64,000 bases of DNA, taken from Halovenus aranensis. Lineage in GTDB: Archaea; Halobacteriota; Halobacteria; Halobacteriales; Haloarculaceae. The translations under genes and the position numbers were made by a program. The number at the start of each line of letters is the position of its first letter. Within the stretch, counting starts at the first letter, position 1. The stretch spans positions 248,001 to 312,000 of the forward strand of contig NZ_FNFC01000001.1 in assembly GCF_900100385.1 (NCBI RefSeq), given 5' to 3'. The notes under the pieces are model-generated. The model did no database searches. It had not been told where the DNA came from and was given only the letters and a program-made list of their open reading frames with translations. Below are positions 44,692 to 53,747 of the stretch, in pieces.

Positions 44692-46227
44692 ATGCACGAG
44701 GTAGCGGACCACGCACCCGTTGGTATCCTGACGGTGACGGCCAACGGCACGGTCCAGGACTGTAACGAGGCTGCCTGTGAGGCACTCGGTTGTGGTCCCG
44801 ACGAGGCCAAGGGTGCAGCTATCGAGACCGTCTTTCCCGATTCTGTCGAGGCCACGGTTCCGCGCGCGTTCGACTCGCCACTGGAGACGACACAATCCGT
44901 CGAGGAGTATTACCCGTCGCTCGACCAGTGGCTCGACGTGACGCTCGTCCCTGCCGAGGAGGTCGTGCTGGTGTATATCGACGACGTGACAGAGATATAC
45001 GACCAGCGACGGCGGACAGCGGGGTTACAGGACGATATCGACCGACTCACCGTGCTCAACGGACTCATATCGGATATTCTCGCCGACCTCGTCGACGCGG
45101 CCAGCCGTGAGGAGATTGCCGAGACAATCTGTCGCCGACTCGGCGAGACTGACATCTACGAGTTCGCCTGGGTCGCCGAGCGCGAACTCGGCGGCGACGA
45201 CCTCGTCATCCGCGCAGCGGCGGGCCAGACTGGCCGCACGCTCGGCGAAATCGAAGCCTGTCTCGACGAGACGACAATCCCCGAAGAGCGGGCAATCGGT
45301 TCGGGCGAGTCGGTCGTCGTCCAGCCCATCGGAGACGACGACGACATACCAGAGCCGATTCGTCGGGCCGCCTTCGCCGACGGGCTCCAGTCACTGCTGG
45401 CGATTCCGCTCACCCACGGCTCCAGTGTCTACGGCGTCGTCGGGGTCTACACCGCCGAACAGGATGCGTTCTCGGAGCGCGAGCGGGCCAGTTTCGAGAC
45501 GGTCGGTGAGATGGCCGGCTTCGCGGTTAACGCTACGCGCCACCGGAACCTCCTGTTGTCGGATACGGTCGTCGAACTCGACTTGCGGGTGACCGACCCG
45601 GCGGCACCGCTCGTCGCTGCCGCTGCCGAGGCCGACACGCAACTCTCGCTCGACGGACTTGTTCCCCAGGGTGAGGACCTGTTGTGTTATCTCATCGCCG
45701 ACGATGCGACCGTCTCCGATGTGATCGACTCACTCGCCGACCACGACAGCGTCCGTGGTACCAGACTCATCGGCGAGTACGAGGAAGGGGGCGTGTTCGA
45801 GACACGGCTCGGCCCCCGAACGCCACTCGGCCTGCTCGCCGCCAGTGGCGTCACTGTCCGTTCTGCCGAGTTCGGCGACGCCGTCGGCGATATCGACATC
45901 GAGTGTTCCCCGGAGGAAGACGTTCGACGACTCGTCGACGCCCTCTCCCGAGAGTTCGACGTCGAGGTCCTCGCAAAGCGCGAGCGCGAGCGAGATGTAA
46001 CGACCGCCCGTGAGTTCCGGGACGAACTCCGGGACAAACTGACCGAGCGCCAAGAGAACGCGCTCCGGACGGCCTTTTTCGCGGAGTACTTTCAGTCGCC
46101 CAGAGGGAGCAACGCACAGGAGGTCGCCGAGGCGCTCGACATTACCGGGCCGACGCTGTTACACCACCTGCGTGCTGGACAGCGCAAGCTGCTCGAAGAG
46201 TTCTTCGATGTCGCTGACGACTCCTGA
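44692..46227 (+). CDS. Bat-like transcription regulator (PAS-GAF-HTH_10)
   Basis: 511 residues. PAS domain (1-105, APVGILTVTANGTVQDCNEAACEALG), a short coiled linker, GAF domain (about 115-285, with LLAIPLTHGSSVYGVVGVYT), a Bat-associated domain (290-440), and a C-terminal HTH_10: LTERQENALRTAFFAEYFQSPRGSNAQEVAEALDITGPTLLHHLRAGQRKLL. It belongs to the bacterio-opsin-activator family of oxygen/light/redox regulators. 68 nt downstream of the kinase gene and possibly cotranscribed; the target genes are unknown. Confidence 0.93.
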   Translation: MHEVADHAPVGILTVTANGTVQDCNEAACEALGCGPDEAKGAAIETVFPDSVEATVPRAFDSPLETTQSVEEYYPSLDQWLDVTLVPAEEVVLVYIDDVTEIYDQRRRTAGLQDDIDRLTVLNGLISDILADLVDAASREEIAETICRRLGETDIYEFAWVAERELGGDDLVIRAAAGQTGRTLGEIEACLDETTIPEERAIGSGESVVVQPIGDDDDIPEPIRRAAFADGLQSLLAIPLTHGSSVYGVVGVYTAEQDAFSERERASFETVGEMAGFAVNATRHRNLLLSDTVVELDLRVTDPAAPLVAAAAEADTQLSLDGLVPQGEDLLCYLIADDATVSDVIDSLADHDSVRGTRLIGEYEEGGVFETRLGPRTPLGLLAASGVTVRSAEFGDAVGDIDIECSPEEDVRRLVDALSREFDVEVLAKRERERDVTTAREFRDELRDKLTERQENALRTAFFAEYFQSPRGSNAQEVAEALDITGPTLLHHLRAGQRKLLEEFFDVADDS

Positions 46228-46244
46228 ACGGGAGATGACAGCGG

Positions 46245-46736
46245 TCAGCTCTCGTCGCCCGGCAGACAGTCAGGGTGCTCCCCGAGGAAGCCGTGGAACG
46301 GGCAGACGAACTCGTCGCGGATGAGTTGCTCGTCGACTACAGTCAGGCCGAGGTCGGTCAACTCTCGCCCGATGCGGCTGAGTTCGTCGTGGTCCTCGCC
46401 GATAGCGTTGACGTAGATGTTCCGCTCGCCGGTCATTATCTCCCGGACAGCGGTCACACCTCTGACCTCCATTGCGCTCTCGGCGAGTTCTTCGCGCTGG
46501 TCGATTGGTGCGGTACAGATAATCTTCGTATAGAGCGGGTATCCCGCCCGCTCGTAGTCGATATCGACGTGATACCCCCGGATGATTCCCTGTTCTTCGA
46601 GCTTCGAGATGCGGTTGCGGACCGTGCTCGCCGACAGGCCAATCTGCTCGGCGATGTCGTTCGAGGACGTGTCACGGGCGTTTTTCTGTAACTCAAACAG
46701 AATCATCTTGTCGACCTCGTCTAATCTCCCGTTCAT
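46245..46736 (-). CDS. Lrp/AsnC family transcription regulator
   Basis: 163 residues. LDEVDKMILFELQKNARDTSSNDIAEQIGLSASTVRNRISKLEEQGII is the HTH with recognition helix SASTVRNRISKLEE; the RAM-like effector domain follows (YPLYTKIICTAP to YVNAIGEDHDELSRIGRELTDLGLTVVDEQLI). The short tail CPFHGFLGEHPDCLPG has two Cys. It stands divergent to an amino-acid permease, the usual placement for an Lrp controlling uptake. Confidence 0.93.
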   Translation of the reverse strand: MNGRLDEVDKMILFELQKNARDTSSNDIAEQIGLSASTVRNRISKLEEQGIIRGYHVDIDYERAGYPLYTKIICTAPIDQREELAESAMEVRGVTAVREIMTGERNIYVNAIGEDHDELSRIGRELTDLGLTVVDEQLIRDEFVCPFHGFLGEHPDCLPGDES

Positions 46737-46990
46737 CTACCCGGTCTTCCGATGCGAGTCGAATCAATCTTTCTCCTCTCTGTCTCCCGCACTGAAGCAG
46801 TCTGTAATAATCAATACAACAGTATTAGTTCTGTGAGCTAACGGATAGGCAGCCTATTTAAATACTAAGAAGACAAAACGATATTCAGTGTGTTCGTGTT
46901 GCGTAATTCGATAGCCCGTGCTCACGTTGTCGCCCGGCCCGGAGGTACTACACGTCGAGACCGTCCGACGGTCGGCCACACGACAGAGGG

Positions 46991-49219
46991 GTGGTGAGAG
47001 TGGTCGGGACAGATGATACCGAATTGAGCCGGGACCTCGGCGTCTTCGCCGTCTTTACCGTGACTGCCGGAACGATGATTGGGGCCGGCATCTTCATCCT
47101 TCCAGGGCCAGCAGCAGCGGGAGCTGGCCCGGCGGCTGCGCTCTCTTTCGGACTCGCGGGGCTGATTGCGCTGGTCGCCACGATGTGTGCCGTCGAGCTG
47201 TCGACGGCAATGCCACAGTCGGGTGGCTCGTACTACTTCACGAGTCGGGCGATGGGGCCGCTGGTCGGCGCAGTGGTCGGCTTCGGTGCCTGGATATCGC
47301 TCATCTTCAAAGGGTCGTTCGCGCTCGTCGGACTGGGATGGTACGTTACAGAGTTTCTCGAAGTACCGGCACTCGGGGTCGCGCTCGCGGGAGGGCTGGC
47401 GCTGACGCTGGTCAACTGGGTCGGTGCCGAGGAGAGCGGCCAGCTACAGAACGCCGTCGTCGTCGGCCTCGTCGCGATTCTCGCCGTCTTCGCTGGCGGC
47501 GGATTCTTTGCCGCCGACCCGGGCCGGTGGTCGAATTTCGCCATCTCCGGAACAGAGGGCGTCATCTCGACGACCGGACTCGTCTTCATCTCCTATCTCG
47601 GCATCGTGAAAGCGACGGCTGTCGCCGAAGAGGTCGAAGACCCCGGACGGACGCTCCCACGGGCGATGTTCGGAGCGGTCATCTTCGTCACGCTGCTGTA
47701 CATTCTGGTGATGCTCATCGTCACTGGGGTGATGGAGATAGACGAGATTGCCGAGAGCTCGGCACCCGTCGCCGAAGCGGGTGGCCGGTTTCTCGGGAGC
47801 TTTGGCGGCTCTGTGCTCGCACTCGCCGGAGTGCTCGCAACAGTGTCGACGGCCAACGCGGCGGTGTTGACCTCCTCACGATTCCCCTTCGCGATGTCGC
47901 GTGACAACCTCCTTCCACCGGCTTTCGAGCGCTCGTCCCCGCGATTTGGCACGCCCTCGCTATCTATCTGGCTGACAGGCGGGGCGATGGTCACGCTCGT
48001 GGTGGCTCTCGACGTCGAGAAGCTGGCAAAGCTCGGGGGAACGTTCGGCATTCTGGTCTTCGTCTTGCTCAACGTGACTGTCGTCTTGCTCCGGAGTGCA
48101 CAGCCAGAGTGGTACGACCCCGACTACCGGACGCCGCTCTCGCCGGCGTTGCCGCTTGCGGGTGCTGTGGCCGCCCTGTCGCTGATTCCGTTCATGGGAC
48201 TGCTCTCACAGCTGACTGCCGTCGGCTTCGTCGTGCTGGGTGCAGTCTGGTATCTCGTTCAGACCTGGGTCGGCGACCCCGTCGAACCCGACCACGATAT
48301 CAGAGACCAGTTGCTCGGGGCACAGTACCGGCGCTCTATCGAAGAAAAGACAGGCGAAGTCGGCAACGACGCAACCCTCGGGCCACACGTCCTCGTCGAG
48401 ACAGTCGAGGGCGAGACGAACCCACACCTGCTTACGGTGATGCGGGCGTTTACCGACCGGCTCGATGCCGACCTCGACGTACTCACGATAACCGAGGTCG
48501 CGCCACAACTCCCGCTGTCTGAGGCCGCCCACGACGTCGACGACGACTGGCAGGAGACCATCGAGCACGAACTCGCCTTGCGAGACCACGCGGTCGTCTT
48601 CGACCACGTCCGGGCCCACGACCGCACAGACGCGCTCTTGGGGAGTGTCGACGACCGGACAGAGCTGGTCGTCGTCGACTGGGAGGACCCTATTCGTAAA
48701 CACCACCTTCGAGAAAGCCACGTCGACGAGATTCTACGCTCGGCGTTTCCCGTCAGGCTCGCTGTCCTCAAAGACCGCGGGACGGGCGCAATCGGCGATA
48801 TCGTCGTCGCGACGGGAACCGGCCCATACGACCGCGCAGAGGTAGAGGTCGCAGATGCCATCGCCGCTGCAACCGGAGCGTCGCTCACGCTCGTCAAGGC
48901 GATTCCAGAAGATGCTTCCGAGTCGGCGACCGTGTCCGCCGAGGAGTATCTGTCAGACCTGGCGACGCTCCTCTCTGCGCCGGTCGAGACAGAGCTGATT
49001 CGAACGAACGATGTCGAGACGGCCCTGGTCAGTCGGGCCGACCTGGCCGACCTGCTGGTGATGGGTGCCCCGGCACACCCGGGACGGTACCGGGAGTTTT
49101 TCGGCCAGACGACCGACTACGTCGCAGCTGAAACCGACACGTCGGTACTCGTCGTCAAAGAACCCGAAGTTCCGTTCCGCAGGCGACTCTGGCGGCGCGT
49201 TCGCCGTCTCGTCGGGTAG
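46991..49219 (+). CDS. APC amino-acid permease with two C-terminal UspA domains
   Basis: 742 residues, GTG start at 46991 (neighbouring GTGs make the exact start uncertain by a few codons). Twelve membrane helices cover residues 10-430, beginning with the APC signature VTAGTMIGAGIFILPGP. Two universal-stress-protein-like domains follow: about 465-600 (HVLVETVEGETNPHLLTVMRAFT) and 600-735 (GDIVVATGTGPYDRAEVEVADAI ... SVLVVKEP). These are thought to bind nucleotides and tune transport. The stop directly abuts the stop of regulator 2 on the other strand. Confidence 0.93.
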   Translation: MVRVVGTDDTELSRDLGVFAVFTVTAGTMIGAGIFILPGPAAAGAGPAAALSFGLAGLIALVATMCAVELSTAMPQSGGSYYFTSRAMGPLVGAVVGFGAWISLIFKGSFALVGLGWYVTEFLEVPALGVALAGGLALTLVNWVGAEESGQLQNAVVVGLVAILAVFAGGGFFAADPGRWSNFAISGTEGVISTTGLVFISYLGIVKATAVAEEVEDPGRTLPRAMFGAVIFVTLLYILVMLIVTGVMEIDEIAESSAPVAEAGGRFLGSFGGSVLALAGVLATVSTANAAVLTSSRFPFAMSRDNLLPPAFERSSPRFGTPSLSIWLTGGAMVTLVVALDVEKLAKLGGTFGILVFVLLNVTVVLLRSAQPEWYDPDYRTPLSPALPLAGAVAALSLIPFMGLLSQLTAVGFVVLGAVWYLVQTWVGDPVEPDHDIRDQLLGAQYRRSIEEKTGEVGNDATLGPHVLVETVEGETNPHLLTVMRAFTDRLDADLDVLTITEVAPQLPLSEAAHDVDDDWQETIEHELALRDHAVVFDHVRAHDRTDALLGSVDDRTELVVVDWEDPIRKHHLRESHVDEILRSAFPVRLAVLKDRGTGAIGDIVVATGTGPYDRAEVEVADAIAAATGASLTLVKAIPEDASESATVSAEEYLSDLATLLSAPVETELIRTNDVETALVSRADLADLLVMGAPAHPGRYREFFGQTTDYVAAETDTSVLVVKEPEVPFRRRLWRRVRRLVG

Positions 49220-49573
49220 TTAGTCGTCGAACTCTCCGAGGAGGCTGTCTAACTCGACGTCCAGGTGTTCGTGATTCGCCTCGTATACCTTGTGATGGTG
49301 GCCCTGCTCGGTATCGATACGCCGCTGAACCGTCACCAGACCGACCTCTGACAGCCGGTTGAGCCGTCTGAACGCGGTCGGTTTCGACATCGACGTCCGG
49401 TCGGCGACTTCGGTCCCGCTCCGTGGCTGGTCGGCGACAACCCTGAGAACCGAGCGCGTGTACTCATCACCCAGCAGCTCCAGCAGCACGCTCGTCGACA
49501 GTTCTTCGGTCCCGTCGCTGTCTTCGTCGGTCGCTGCCGGCGCGGTCCGGTCGCGGGGACGGTTCTGCAACAT
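49220..49573 (-). CDS. Winged-helix transcription regulator (paralogue 2)
   Basis: 117 residues. LLELLGDEYTRSVLRVVADQPRSGTEVADRTSMSKPTAFRRLNRLSEVGLV is nearly the same winged helix as in regulator 1 (42626-43033), with recognition helix SKPTAFRRLNRL. The remainder (HHHKVYEANHEHLDVEL) has a His cluster, a possible metal or ligand site. It has the shared upstream element, 70 nt before its ATG. Confidence 0.88.
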   Translation of the reverse strand: MLQNRPRDRTAPAATDEDSDGTEELSTSVLLELLGDEYTRSVLRVVADQPRSGTEVADRTSMSKPTAFRRLNRLSEVGLVTVQRRIDTEQGHHHKVYEANHEHLDVELDSLLGEFDD

Positions 49574-49643
49574 ATTTCTATAAAAGTATCGACCAATGGT
49601 ATTATCCAGTGCTAACTACGAAGAGTACACCGCCAAACCGTAT

Positions 49644-49659
49644 CTAGCTATAAAGAAAC
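49644..49659 (-). promoter_or_regulatory. Promoter element of winged-helix regulator 2 (shared element)
   Basis: Reading toward the gene it is GTTTCTTTATAGCTAG, matching the other two copies (43104-43119 and 43528-43543) at 14 of 16 positions and in the same orientation to its gene. Confidence 0.55.
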
Positions 49660-49770
49660 GTCCGACTGAGGCGACCGAGAAGTAACAGCAGTGCCGGACG
49701 GACTGTCGCATTCGTCTAAATGCCAGCCATTATGTGTACCGACTCCAAACCAGTTTCGTAAGAAACGCCT

Positions 49771-50349
49771 ATGAACGAGACGACTGCGGACCGTCCAATC
49801 GCGCTCATCGTCGACGACGAAAAAGAAGTGGCGGACGCATACGCGCTCAGGCTTCGGGGTCTGTGCGAGGTCGAGACAGCATACGACGGCGAGACGGCGC
49901 TTTCGGTAATTGAGGACGACCCCGTCGATATTGTTTTGCTGGACCGGCATATGCCGGGAATGTCAGGGGACGACGTACTCGACGAACTCGACGACCGGGG
50001 CTTCGACGGCAAAATCATCATGGTGACGGCTATCGACCCCGGCTTCGACGTACTGGATATGCCCTTCGACGATTACCTCTGTAAGCCTATCGACCGCGAA
50101 GATGTCCGCGCTGCGGTTCGACAGCAGTGCGAGATTCTGGGGTACGAACTGCTCGGGGAGTACTTCGGCGTCGAATCCAAACGACGGGTGATTGCTGCCG
50201 AGATTCCCCGCGAGGACCGCGAGGACCACGACCGGTATCAGGAAATCGCCGCCAGCTGTGCGAACCTAGAACAGCGGGTTCGGCGACTACTCGACGACGT
50301 AACAGAGTCCCTCGACGAGTTTGCAGCAATCGGCCGAGAAGGTCGGTAG
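49771..50349 (+). CDS. Response regulator with HalX domain
   Basis: 192 residues. Receiver domain (1-120): ALIVDDEKEVADAYALRL with the acidic pair, IVLLDRHMPGMSGDDVLDEL with the phospho-accepting Asp, MVTAIDPG with the Thr, and YLCKPIDRED with the Lys. Residues 125-192 (YELLGEYFGVESKRRVIAAE...LEQRVRRLLDDV) form the HalX domain, a haloarchaeal output module with helix pairs and no HTH. Its kinase is not adjacent; the nearest in this window is at 43.6 kb. Confidence 0.94.
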   Translation: MNETTADRPIALIVDDEKEVADAYALRLRGLCEVETAYDGETALSVIEDDPVDIVLLDRHMPGMSGDDVLDELDDRGFDGKIIMVTAIDPGFDVLDMPFDDYLCKPIDREDVRAAVRQQCEILGYELLGEYFGVESKRRVIAAEIPREDREDHDRYQEIAASCANLEQRVRRLLDDVTESLDEFAAIGREGR

Positions 50350-50350
50350 C

Positions 50351-50473
50351 TTACGGTTCAGTGTGTTCGACTTCGTCTTCGATTGGGTCGGGCGAGCTCT
50401 TCCACCGGCTGAGCGTATACGCGAGGACGACTGCCACTGCGATTCCTGCGGTGAGTGTCTTCTTTGAGACCAT
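50351..50473 (-). CDS. 40-residue single-helix membrane protein
   Basis: ATG at 50473: MVSKKTLTAGIAVAVVLAYTLSRW, one membrane helix after a Lys pair, then a short acidic cytosolic tail (SPDPIEDEVEHTEP). Convergent with the HalX gene by one base. No function is known. Confidence 0.65.
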   Translation of the reverse strand: MVSKKTLTAGIAVAVVLAYTLSRWKSSPDPIEDEVEHTEP

Positions 50474-50523
50474 ACATAACCTTCTCGCGCCTCTATAATA
50501 AACCACGACGATTCGTTTCTCTC

Positions 50524-51726
50524 TCAGAAACTCTCGCCCCAGATTGCAACCTGTTCGGCGTTCTCGACGGCCTCGGTGGCCAGACGCTCTCCGTCCGCTG
50601 GCTCGACCTCCCGGACTGTCGACAGCGGCGGCTGTGTCGCCGGGTTGTCGGGCGCGAGGCGATGACAGCCGGCGTCGATGGTCGCTTCGTCGTAGGTGCC
50701 GATGGCTCGCGCTCGTTCCGTTATCTCGCTTTTGTCGAGTGACACGAGCGGGCGGTGGACCGGGTAGTCGATGGCCGCACCGGTAACCCGTAATGCGGCA
50801 CTTGTCTGGCTCGATTTCTGCCCGACGGACTCGCCAGTGACGACGCCGACAGCGTCGGTCCTGTCGGCAACCGCTGCGCCAATCCGGAGCATGAACCGCC
50901 GGGCGAGAAGCATCCGGTAGCGCTCGGCGGCCTCGGTGATTCGTTTTAGCCCCTCGCCGCCGGGGACCGCCCACAGCGTCAGCCCGTCAGGCGTGTACTC
51001 TGTGAGACACTGCATCGTCCGCTCTGCGCGCGCCCGGTGGTCGACGCCGCCGAATCGTCCGAGGTCGACGTAGACGGGTATCACCGGACAGCCGCGTTTC
51101 ATCAGTTCCCAGGCCGCGACCGGCGAGTCGATACCGCCGCTGACCAGTGCGACGACGGGCTCCTGTGTTCCCAGAGGAAGCCCGCCAGGGCCAGACTGTC
51201 GGTCGAGATAGACGAACGCACGCTCTGGCCGGCACTCGACGCCGAACGTGAGCTCCGGGTCGTCGAGGTCGACAACCGGGTCGACACCCGTTGCTTCGGC
51301 GGCCGCCGCGACCGCGCTGCCACCCTCCCGCTCGATGTCCGTACTCGAGAAGGGATGAGCGTCTGGCTGCCCGGCCCGGCGTGCCCGCACTGCGAAGGTC
51401 CCGCCGTCGTACCGCTCCCGGGCCGCCTCTCGCAGCAGGTCACAGATGGCTGCCATCGTTGGCTCGCTCTCTCTGACCGGACTCACCGACGAGACGCCGA
51501 ACACCGACCGAGCCGCGCGGGTGGCCGCCGTTATCTGGTCGGGGTCAGTTCTGACGTACAGCCGGGTGAACTCGGCCTCGACGGTGGCGTCGACCGCGCG
51601 CTGGTCGAGCATCCGTCTGAGGTTCGTCCGGAGCTGTCGCTCCATCCGTTGCTGGACCGACTGGCTCTTGACGCCGACCTCGCCGCTGAAGCGGACGAGG
51701 ACGGTGTCTGCTCCGGGTGGGTGCAT
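50524..51726 (-). CDS. thiI: tRNA 4-thiouridine sulfurtransferase (ThiI)
   Basis: 400 residues. An NFLD-THUMP region (residues 1-170, LVRFSGEVGVKSQSVQQRMERQLRTNLRRML) binds tRNA, then the PP-loop ATPase VVALVSGGIDSPVAAWELMKRG. The family's Cys region occurs around ATIDAGCHRLAPD. It makes s4U8 in tRNA and can supply sulfur for thiamine; no rhodanese domain is attached, as usual in archaea. Stop lies 50 nt from the small membrane gene. Confidence 0.93.
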   Translation of the reverse strand: MHPPGADTVLVRFSGEVGVKSQSVQQRMERQLRTNLRRMLDQRAVDATVEAEFTRLYVRTDPDQITAATRAARSVFGVSSVSPVRESEPTMAAICDLLREAARERYDGGTFAVRARRAGQPDAHPFSSTDIEREGGSAVAAAAEATGVDPVVDLDDPELTFGVECRPERAFVYLDRQSGPGGLPLGTQEPVVALVSGGIDSPVAAWELMKRGCPVIPVYVDLGRFGGVDHRARAERTMQCLTEYTPDGLTLWAVPGGEGLKRITEAAERYRMLLARRFMLRIGAAVADRTDAVGVVTGESVGQKSSQTSAALRVTGAAIDYPVHRPLVSLDKSEITERARAIGTYDEATIDAGCHRLAPDNPATQPPLSTVREVEPADGERLATEAVENAEQVAIWGESF

Positions 51727-51774
51727 GTCCGGGAGAAACGCGTCGAGGTTTAAACGGATATTGACTCCGCTCGC

Positions 51775-52980
51775 TCAAAACGTCGAGAGTTCGCCGTCGA
51801 TGACCCGCCGTGTCAGGTCGGTCACGTCGGCCAGTTCCTCGTCGATTGTCGCCTCGATGTCGGAGCGGATGTCTTCGAGGGTCACGTCCTCGCTCGTCAC
51901 GACCTTGGCGTCGGCGACGTGGGGTTGGTCGATTGGTCGCCCAATCTGTGAGAGCAGGCGAATCTGGACCTGCCGGAGGCCCTCGACGTCTGCGGCGACT
52001 GCCTCGGCAATATCGGTACTCAGGAGGTTGTAGATTTTGCCGATGTGGTTGATAGGGTTCTTGCCGCTCGTGGCCTCCATACTCATCGGCCGGTTGGGGG
52101 TGATGAGGCCGTTAGCACGGTTGCCACGGCCGACAGAGCCGTCGTCGCCCTGTTCGGCGCTCAGGCCAGTCGTCGTCAGGTATATCGACCCTTGCTCGTA
52201 GTCGTCGGCGGTGTTCACGTGGACGGTTACGTCATGGTCGGTGTACTCCGTGGCGAGTCCCTCGATGTACTCTTTGACGCCCGCGACCGCTTCCTGGTAC
52301 GCTTCGAGGCTGGCGACGTGTTCGTCGACCATCGCCACGGCCACTGTCACGTCGATGTGGTCGTCCTCGCGTTTGCCCATCACCTTGACATCCTGACCGA
52401 CAACAGGGTTGTCCGCCGCGTACTCTGTGGTCAGTTTGTGTTCGGTATTGTAGACGATTTGCTCGGTTTCGGTCAGCGGGGCGTGGCCGACGCCGTAGCT
52501 CGTGTCGTTTGCCATCGGAACGGCCTCGCCGTCCTCGCCGAACACGTCCTGGAGGTCACCGCTTCCCTCGCCGAGTTTCACGTCGATGACGATATCGGAG
52601 CCGACGTCGAGATACGGGAACGTCTCGTCGAGGTACTCGCGGGCGGTCCGGAGCGCGATTGTCTCCGCCGGAATCCGCTCGCCGTCGTACTCCTTGGTGG
52701 CCCGGCCGACGATGAGCAGGTAGATGGGTTCGAGCATCTCACCGCCGCCGAAAGCCGGCGCGGCCGTCCCGGCGACGAGCTGTGTCTCGTCCGTGTTGAA
52801 ATGGAGCGGTTTCCCGAAGCGGTCGAGGTACGTCTGCGCGAGCGCCCGCGACACCGCCTCTGCGACCCCGTCACAGATAGAGTCGGGGTGTCCGATTCCC
52901 TTTCGCTCGACAATTTCGACGTGCTCGTCCTCGACGGCCATTCCTTCTGTCTCCTCGACGCGGATGTTCCGATTGGTCAT
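51775..52980 (-). CDS. mat: S-adenosylmethionine synthetase (archaeal type)
   Basis: 401 residues of the archaeal MAT family, unrelated in length to bacterial Met[29 protein letters not shown] near the start contains the His/Asp active-site set; [17 protein letters not shown] and [38 protein letters not shown] form the ATP/methionine loops. It makes SAM. The ATG at 52980 is preceded by an AT-containing promoter region. Confidence 0.97.
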   Translation of the reverse strand: MTNRNIRVEETEGMAVEDEHVEIVERKGIGHPDSICDGVAEAVSRALAQTYLDRFGKPLHFNTDETQLVAGTAAPAFGGGEMLEPIYLLIVGRATKEYDGERIPAETIALRTAREYLDETFPYLDVGSDIVIDVKLGEGSGDLQDVFGEDGEAVPMANDTSYGVGHAPLTETEQIVYNTEHKLTTEYAADNPVVGQDVKVMGKREDDHIDVTVAVAMVDEHVASLEAYQEAVAGVKEYIEGLATEYTDHDVTVHVNTADDYEQGSIYLTTTGLSAEQGDDGSVGRGNRANGLITPNRPMSMEATSGKNPINHIGKIYNLLSTDIAEAVAADVEGLRQVQIRLLSQIGRPIDQPHVADAKVVTSEDVTLEDIRSDIEATIDEELADVTDLTRRVIDGELSTF

Positions 52981-53073
52981 TGTTCTCCGGTTCGCTACCG
53001 GCGCGTCTATAACTTACGAAAACGTCGAACGTCGCCGTGATGCACGGGAGTTATCACACGGGTCGGGAGCCAG

Positions 53074-53637
53074 TCACTGCGGGTCGGCGTCGCGGGCAGT
53101 CTCTTCTAGCAACAAATCCAGATACGAGGTGCGGATTTGGTCGTCGGGATGGAGACCGAGCGTCTCTAGGACGCCGGCGGTTTGCTCTCTGGCCGCCGCA
53201 ACGTCGGCCTCGCTCGGCACGTCGCGTTCGACTTCGACGAAGTCGCCCAGTCCCTCGACTGCATCGAGCGTCACGACGCAGTCGTCGAGTTCGTATCGCT
53301 CGCGGTCTTTGGCGACCCTGGCGGCTGGCTCGTACCCGAGTCCTTCGAGTACCGCTCGCATCGACTCGCCGTCGTCGACGGTGGTCTCGGCTTCGCTCCG
53401 TGTCTTCGAGTGGTCGTCGACAAGTGGCCCCTTGTAGGTCACGACCGTTCGACACTCGCTGTCGACTGTCTCCCGTCGGATTCGGAGCGCCTCGTCGGTC
53501 GTCGCGAAGTCTCGGTCTGGCGCGTCGTAGTAGGTGTCTTCCTGCCTAACAGCCCCGAGGTGAGTCGCGCCCGCGTCTGTAAGTGCCTCTGTGACGCGGT
53601 CGTGGTTTCCTGGGACCTTCATCTCGACTTCGTACAT
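53074..53637 (-). CDS. CYTH-domain protein (CyaB/thiamine-triphosphatase-like)
   Basis: 187 residues from ATG at 53637; MYEVEMKVPGNHDRVTEAL holds the ExExK motif, and ALRIRRETVDSECRTVVTYKGPL, RYELDDCVVTLDAVEGLGDFVEVERDV complete the tunnel of charged residues that binds triphosphate with divalent metal. CYTH proteins include class IV adenylate cyclase and polyphosphate/thiamine triphosphatase; the reaction here is undecided. Confidence 0.9.
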   Translation of the reverse strand: MYEVEMKVPGNHDRVTEALTDAGATHLGAVRQEDTYYDAPDRDFATTDEALRIRRETVDSECRTVVTYKGPLVDDHSKTRSEAETTVDDGESMRAVLEGLGYEPAARVAKDRERYELDDCVVTLDAVEGLGDFVEVERDVPSEADVAAAREQTAGVLETLGLHPDDQIRTSYLDLLLEETARDADPQ

Positions 53638-53747
53638 GGGCGTGGGTGGGGGTGGCGGCGTGAAAAGCGACCTGATATTGGTGTCATATGCTCCCATGAG
53701 CGGGGCGAAACGGTGTCCTTAAGAGTACAACGACTGACCAAAACGGT

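Noticed and set aside
52045-53040. 331-codon plus-strand frame opposite mat
   Set aside because: Mirror of the SAM synthetase gene, which has a complete motif set.
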